Assembly (NCBI GenBank): GCA_963810485.1
Contig: CAWENQ010000005.1
Span: 682,001 to 746,000, forward strand
Direction of reading: 5' to 3'
Length of the DNA: 64,000 nucleotides
Source of the DNA: DATKFM01 sp963810485
GTDB lineage: Bacteria > Pseudomonadota > Alphaproteobacteria > Dongiales > Dongiaceae
This document shows positions 58,633 through 64,000 of this stretch, one piece after another (the first letter of the stretch is position 1; each line of letters starts with the position of its first letter). A program made the translations under genes and the position numbers. The notes under the pieces are model-generated. The model made no database searches and was not told where the DNA came from. It saw only the letters and a program-made list of their open reading frames with translations.

Positions 58633-58635
58633 CGT

Positions 58636-59676
58636 CTACTCCACCACAGGGACTGCTTCGATAAGGCTCAGCGGCGAATTCGTCGGGATCACCCGCACCA
58701 GATCAAGTCCCGCCGCCGCCAGGATGCCGCGATGCTCGCGCTCGGTGCGTTCCTGGCCGCCGGCGACCACCATCATGCTGATGTCGAAAAGCTTGGCCTC
58801 GGCGGCGCCGCTGCCCGCGGGAATGATCCGCTCGGCCAGCAGCAGCCGCGAGTCCGGCCGCATCGCCCGCCAGCAGTTGCGCAGGATCAGCATCGCCTGG
58901 GCATCGCGCCAATCATGGATGATGTTCTTCAGCAGGTAGACGTCACCGCCCATCGGCACCAACTCGAAGAAATCGCCTGATGTGCAGACGCTACGCCCCG
59001 TGAGGCCCGCTGCGGCCATCTTGCGCTCGGCTTCCTCCGCGACCATCGGCAAATCGTAGATCAGGCCGGAAAGCTGGACATGGCGGCGCAACAGCGCCAT
59101 CGCCATCGTGCCGTCGCCGCCGCCGACATCGATTACCTTGCCGACCCCGGAGAAATCATAGGCGGCCAGGATGGCGTCGGCCTCCTGGTGCGAGAAGCTG
59201 CTCATGCCGCTGTTGAAAACCGCCGCCGCGTCCGGGCGGGCCATCAGGAAGTCGAACAGCGGTTCGCCATGCACCTCGTCGAAGGCGGGCTGTCCGGTCT
59301 GGATGCTGTGATGCATGCGGCCATAGGCCTGCCACAGCCATTCCTCGCCATAGAGCAGGGCCATGCCATGCAGGGATTCCGCGGCGTCCTTGCGCAGCGT
59401 CTGCCCCACGGGCGTCAGGGCAAAGGCGCCGTCGCCGGTTTCCCGGAAGATGCCGACGGCGGCCAGCGCCCGCAACAGGCGGTAGAGCGCGCGGGGCTCA
59501 GCGCCGGTCGCGTCGGCGAGCTGGCTCGCGGTCTGCGGCGATTCGGCTAGGCGATCGGCGATCTGCAGCTTGGCAGCGACGTGAATCATCTGGGTGACTC
59601 GGAAGCTCAGGATCATCTGCCGGAGCGTGGCGGCAGCCGCGTTGCTCTGGGATTCACGGGTGCGGATGGCGTTCAA
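58636..59676 (-). CDS. SAM-dependent O-methyltransferase (hydroxyindole/caffeate type)
   Basis: A 346-residue family-2 O-methyltransferase. N-terminal winged-helix dimerisation domain (LRALAAVGIFRETGDGAFALT), then the SAM site VIDVGGGDGTMAMALL and the catalytic region LKNIIHDWRDAQAMLIL with a His-Asp pair. I chose the TTG at 59676 because GGAGG lies 6 bases upstream. Homologues methylate small phenolics or antibiotic precursors; no biosynthetic cluster is adjacent. Confidence 0.85.
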   Translation of the reverse strand: MNAIRTRESQSNAAAATLRQMILSFRVTQMIHVAAKLQIADRLAESPQTASQLADATGAEPRALYRLLRALAAVGIFRETGDGAFALTPVGQTLRKDAAESLHGMALLYGEEWLWQAYGRMHHSIQTGQPAFDEVHGEPLFDFLMARPDAAAVFNSGMSSFSHQEADAILAAYDFSGVGKVIDVGGGDGTMAMALLRRHVQLSGLIYDLPMVAEEAERKMAAAGLTGRSVCTSGDFFELVPMGGDVYLLKNIIHDWRDAQAMLILRNCWRAMRPDSRLLLAERIIPAGSGAAEAKLFDISMMVVAGGQERTEREHRGILAAAGLDLVRVIPTNSPLSLIEAVPVVE

Positions 59677-59936
59677 CTCTATCCTCCAATTCGTTCTTGC
59701 CGGGGGTCGCCCAATCTCGCGGGGCGCAGTTCGCGCGCCGCAAAGCACTGACAGCGCCCTCGGGTCGGCCGGTTCGTTTCTTTAGGGAAGCGGAAGCTGT
59801 GGTTCAAACCTGCTGCGAGTACCGGGACCAAAACGCGCCGGGGCTCCCTTGGGAACATCCGGCGTCACTCTTTACGCATGATAAATACGCATTCCCCAGG
59901 CCCAATTCCACAATCGCCGGGGAATTCTGCGGGGTA

Positions 59937-59952
59937 TGTGACGAAGATCACA
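59937..59952. promoter_or_regulatory. CRP-type box (TGTGA-N6-TCACA)
   Basis: TGTGA CGAAGA TCACA matches the CRP consensus half-sites exactly. It lies 261 bases upstream of the O-methyltransferase gene, the only gene it could serve locally. Confidence 0.5.
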
Positions 59953-60106
59953 AAGGCGGGGCAGGGGCGTCGAACCGTCGCACGTGCGAAGGTCGTCATG
60001 GCGCCAAGAAGTTGTGGGCCAGCTTTGAATCGGTCAGATTTTTGGGGCCTGTGTGGATACAGAGACTTCCGGAGGCGCTTCCAGCAAGCGAACAAGAGAA
60101 GCTGTC

Positions 60107-60176
60107 GTCTCTCCCCCGCATAGTGGGGGAGAGACCGGCGACATCCGCGTTCAGCGGATGTCGCCGGTGAGGGGGG
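60107..60176. repeat. Two-hairpin repeat, copy 6
   Basis: GTCTCTCCCCC/GGGGGAGAGAC, then a second hairpin with arms ACCGGCGACATCCGC / GCGGATGTCGCCGGT, then GAGGGGGG. The second hairpin has 15-bp perfect arms. Confidence 0.8.
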
Positions 60177-60283
60177 CCGGCGCCGAAATGGCAGCACGCG
60201 CATCAACAACGGCAAGAAGCAAGAACAGTCGCGCGTTCCGTAGTTCACATCAGTAGAAGTCTTTTGATTATGGTGCGCCCGGG

Positions 60284-60350
60284 CCCTCACCCCCGTAACA
60301 TTCGCTGAACGCGAATGTTACGGTCCCTCTCCCGCTGCGCGGGCGAGGGG
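60284..60350. repeat. Two-hairpin repeat, copy 7 (reverse of copy 6)
   Basis: CCCTCACCCCC, then hairpin GTAACATTCGC/GCGAATGTTAC, then CCCTCTCCCGC/GCGGGCGAGGGG. Opposite orientation to copy 6, 107 bases away. Confidence 0.8.
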
Positions 60351-60404
60351 ACGATCTTGGTCTGCTGCTCAGCAATTCAGTGATGCGCCACCGAGCCCGA
60401 CCCG

Positions 60405-61505
<1,101 letters not shown>

Positions 61506-61508
61506 CGT

Positions 61509-62398
61509 CTAGCCCTTCACCGCGCCGGCCATCAGGCCGCGCACGAAATAGCGGCCGGCCAGCACATAGACCAGCAGCGTCGGCAGCGCCGCGATCATCG
61601 CGCCGGCCATATGCACATTGTACTCCTTCACGCCGGTGGAGCTGGAAACCAGGTTGTTCAGCGCCACCGTCATCGGCGCGGCGCCGCCGGCGGCAAAGGA
61701 GGCGCCGAACAGGAAGTCGTTCCAGATATTGGTGAACTGGAAGATCACGGTGACCACGATGATCGGGCCGGAGCTGGGCAGCAGGATACGGAAGAAGATG
61801 CGGAAGAAGCCCGCGCCGTCGATCATCGCCGCCTTGATCAGCTCGTTGGGGAACGCCTCGTAGTAATTGCGGAAGAACAGGGTGGTGAACCCCAAGCCAT
61901 AGGCGACATGCACCAGGATCAGGCCGGGAGTGGAATTGGCGACGCCGAGCTTGCCCAGCACCTGCGCCATCGGCACCAGCACCACCTGGAACGGGATGAA
62001 GCAGCCGAACAGCATCAGCCCGAAGATCAGCCGATGCCCCGGGAAGCGCCACTTGGTCAGCACATAGCCGTTGAACGCGCCGAGCAGGGTGGAGATGGCC
62101 ACCGCCGGCACCACCATGCGGATCGAGTTCCAGAAATAGCCCTTGAGGCCCTCGCAGGTCAGGCCGATGCAGGCCGCACCCCAGGCGTTGAGCCAAGGCT
62201 CGATCGTCGGTTGTTGCGGCAGTTGCAGCATGTCGCCATTGCGGATCTCGTCCAGCGTCTTGAACGAGGTCACCAGCATGACGAACAGCGGCAGCAGGTA
62301 GATCGCGGCGAACAGCAGCAACGCGCCATAGATCACAATGCGGCCGATCTTCGGCGCACCACGCTGCCGGCGGTGGGAGCAACGGCAGCGCTACTCAT
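61509..62398 (-). CDS. Carbohydrate ABC transporter permease 2 (CUT1 family), N-terminal frame break
   Basis: Second inner-membrane permease, six predicted segments, with the EAA loop NELIKAAMIDGAGFFRIFFRILLP. The upstream gene's tail overlaps an ATG at 62398 (CATGAGTAG). Its frame reads MSSAAVAPTAGSVVR and then hits a stop near 62336, while homology resumes in another frame as KIGRIVIYGALLLFAA. A missing base near 62355 would join the two, giving about 296 residues. If the sequence is right, translation must begin at GTG 62336 (275 residues). Confidence 0.85.
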
Positions 62399-63293
62399 GG
62401 CGCTTCTCCCGGAGCTCGGAATAGAGGTAGGGCACGATGACCGCGGCGATGGTCATGAGCATGATGACAGCGCTCGCCGCGCCGACGCCCATCTGGTTCC
62501 GGGTGAAGGTATAGGAATACATGAAGGTCGCTGGAACTTCCGTGGCCCGACCCGGTCCGCCGCCGGTCAGCGCGATCACCAGGTCGTAGCTCTTGATCGC
62601 CATATGGGCGAGCACGATGAAGGCCGAGAGGAACACCGGCCGCAGCATGGGAATGACGATGCGCCGGTAGATGGCGACAGTAGAGGCGCCGTCGATCTGC
62701 GCCGCGCGGATCAGTTCGCTGTCGATGCCGCGCAGCCCAGCCAGGAAGATCGCCATGACAAATCCGGAGGATTGCCACACAGCGGCGATGACAATTGTGT
62801 AGATCGCCTTGTCCGGATTGATCAGCCAGTCGAAAGCAAAGCTCGTCCAGCCCCATTCATGCATGGTCTTTTCCAGGCCGAGGCCGGGATTGAGGAACCA
62901 TTGCCAGGCGGTGCCGGTGACGATGAAGGACAGCGCCATCGGATAGAGATAGATCGGCCGCAATACGCCCTCGATGCGGATGCGCTGGTCCAACAGTATC
63001 GCCAGCAGCAGACCGAGGCCGATGCAGATGCCGATATAGAGCGTGCCGAAGATCCCCAGATTCTGCAGCGCCACATACCAGTTCGGCTGAGCCCACAACC
63101 GGGCATAGGCGCTCAGGCCCGTGAAGCCGTAATTCGGCATCATCTTGGATTCGGTGAAGCTGAGATAGATCGTCCAGAGGATGAATCCGTAGACGAACAG
63201 CAGCACGACGGCGAAAGACGGCGCCAGCACCAGCTTCGGCAGCTGACGCTGCAACCAGCCGATCATACTATTGCCTGTGGTGGCTGCGCTCAT
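62391..63293 (-). CDS. Carbohydrate ABC transporter permease 1 (CUT1 family)
   Basis: First permease, 300 residues and six membrane segments. FILWTIYLSFTESKM lies near the start, and the EAA loop is SELIRAAQIDGASTVAIYRRIVIPML. I chose ATG 63293 (MSAATTGNSMIGW); an upstream Met at 63320 lies in the palindrome region. The stop overlaps the next permease by 8 bases. Confidence 0.92.
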   Translation of the reverse strand: MSAATTGNSMIGWLQRQLPKLVLAPSFAVVLLFVYGFILWTIYLSFTESKMMPNYGFTGLSAYARLWAQPNWYVALQNLGIFGTLYIGICIGLGLLLAILLDQRIRIEGVLRPIYLYPMALSFIVTGTAWQWFLNPGLGLEKTMHEWGWTSFAFDWLINPDKAIYTIVIAAVWQSSGFVMAIFLAGLRGIDSELIRAAQIDGASTVAIYRRIVIPMLRPVFLSAFIVLAHMAIKSYDLVIALTGGGPGRATEVPATFMYSYTFTRNQMGVGAASAVIMLMTIAAVIVPYLYSELREKRHE

Positions 63294-63303
63294 GGGCGAG
63301 ACC

Positions 63304-63332
63304 GTAGGGGCGGGTTTCAAACCCGCCCCTAC
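63304..63332. repeat. Near-perfect 29-nt palindrome between binding-protein and permease genes
   Basis: Arms GTAGGGGCGGGTTT and AAACCCGCCCCTAC (14 bp, perfect) around a single C. It lies between the binding-protein stop (63354) and the permease start (63293), where a stable mRNA hairpin would favour the binding-protein message. Confidence 0.75.
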
Positions 63333-63353
63333 ATCCGCGCGATGACTTCCGGC

Positions 63354-64000
63354 CTACTGCGCGCCGGCCACCGCAGCCATCAGCTGCTTCACCGCCTCTT
63401 CCGACGACATGGCGCCGTTGAAGTGGTTGGTGACCACGTCATAGATGGCGTTCTTCACTGCCGCCGGGGCTGCATGGCCGTGGGCCAGGCTGCCGATCAA
63501 GTGATTGCCAGCGGAAGCTTCCTTGAGGTCCGCCATCGCCTTCTTGCCGCAATCGTCGAAGGCTGCGTCGGACACGTCGGTGCGCGCGGGCACGGAACCC
63601 TTCACCACGTTGAAGGCCGACTGGAAGGTCGGCGACATGATCGCCTTGGCCAGTTCCACCTGTGCGGGTTTCTGCGCATCGCCGACCGCAAAGAGCACAA
63701 ACTGGTCGGAATTGAAGGTGACGTTGCCCTGGGTGCCGGGGAAGCGGAAGCAGAGGAAATCCTGCCCCGGCTTCTGGCCGGCGTTCAGGAATTCGCCCTT
63801 GGCCCAGTCACCCATGATCTGCATGCCGGCTTCGCCTTTGATCACCATGGCCGAAGCCAGGTTCCAGTCGCGGCCGGAGAAGTTCGGATCCAGATATCCG
63901 CGGATCTGGGTCATGCGGTCGAATACGGCCTTCATCGTGTCCGAGCCCAGCGTCGCTGGGTCCAGATCCACCAGCGCCTTCTTGTAGAAATCGAAGCCGC
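63354..64000 (-). CDS. Sugar ABC transporter substrate-binding protein (SBP family 1, GtsA-like), C-terminal part
   Basis: Periplasmic sugar-binding protein; the start is outside the window. The visible 215 residues include [16 protein letters not shown], a family-1 hallmark, then [12 protein letters not shown] and [23 protein letters not shown], which resembles the glucose/mannose binding protein GtsA. First gene of the transporter operon (binding protein, two permeases, ATPase). Confidence 0.88.
   Translation of the reverse strand, partial: GFDFYKKALVDLDPATLGSDTMKAVFDRMTQIRGYLDPNFSGRDWNLASAMVIKGEAGMQIMGDWAKGEFLNAGQKPGQDFLCFRFPGTQGNVTFNSDQFVLFAVGDAQKPAQVELAKAIMSPTFQSAFNVVKGSVPARTDVSDAAFDDCGKKAMADLKEASAGNHLIGSLAHGHAAPAAVKNAIYDVVTNHFNGAMSSEEAVKQLMAAVAGAQ

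Larger units (their letters stand above)
59677..60404. other. Intergenic stretch with CRP-type box and two opposed repeats
   Basis: About 730 bases without a credible gene. It contains a perfect TGTGA-N6-TCACA box (59937-59952), an ATTCCCC/GGGGAAT inverted repeat (59890-59925 or so), and two-hairpin repeats at 60107-60176 and 60284-60350 in opposite orientation. Confidence 0.6.

Overview
The window is GC-rich, densely coded DNA from an alphaproteobacterium, most likely of the Rhodospirillales (inference). The clues are leuA followed directly by a complete mreB-mreC-mreD-mrdA-rodA cell-shape operon, CbpA/CbpM chaperones, a phasin, and many ATGA-type overlaps between genes. I see no phage genes, transposases, CRISPR arrays or rRNA genes.

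Layout. 1-6.6 kb: 3' part of leuA, then the rod-shape operon. 6.6-11 kb (minus): a TetR regulator (frameshifted), a three-domain MFS/acyltransferase/acyl-ligase protein and a DUF962 protein, with a perfect 18-bp palindrome upstream of tetR. 11.4 kb: tRNA-Lys(CUU). 11.6-14.7 kb: a nitrobindin-like gene, then a VOC / YciI(DGPF) / ECF42-type sigma factor operon with a candidate autoregulated promoter. 14.8-18.6 kb: cbpA-cbpM, a minus-strand set of small regulators (response regulator, zinc ribbon, broken Crp/Fnr) and cspA. 18.9-26 kb: iron-permease-family protein, divergent IclR / polysaccharide deacetylase, DmeF-like metal exporter, an internally duplicated unknown protein and a CrtI-like oxidoreductase. 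26.3-31.9 kb: a complete phenylalanine/tyrosine-to-fumarate pathway (Lrp regulator, phhA, hppD, hmgA, fahA, maiA). 31.9-39.3 kb: phasin, aspartate-racemase-like protein, a groEL without groES, small unknown genes, corA, an RHH protein and a glyoxalase. 39.4-45.9 kb: Tat-exported subunit plus GMC dehydrogenase, glucokinase, cupin, amidase and MFS exporter. 45.9-53.7 kb (minus): a putative peptide-use operon of proline-iminopeptidase-like hydrolase, oppA-C-B-D-F and ornithine-cyclodeaminase-like protein. 53.9-59.7 kb: secreted unknown protein, non-Pyl MttB homologue, a three-gene ExbB/TolQ-like membrane locus, GNAT and O-methyltransferase. 60.4-64 kb (minus): a sugar ABC transporter of the CUT1/Gts type, cut by the window edge.

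Two features run through the window. First, single-base indels break otherwise well-conserved reading frames: isolated ones at 10.55, 11.67, 14.0, 17.4 and 17.7 kb, one at 62.35 kb, and a dense set between about 48.0 and 52.5 kb. The encoded proteins can be read through by hand, so sequence error or very recent mutation is more likely than old decay. Second, an intergenic hairpin repeat family (arms CCCTCTCCC/GGGAGAGGG followed by GGTGAGGG) recurs at least seven times, twice as inverted pairs.

The most interesting leads are the ECF42 operon with its matching promoter, the ExbB-like three-gene locus, the internally duplicated 651-residue protein, the proline-themed peptide operon, and the tRNA-Lys whose anticodon loop reads as 8 nt.
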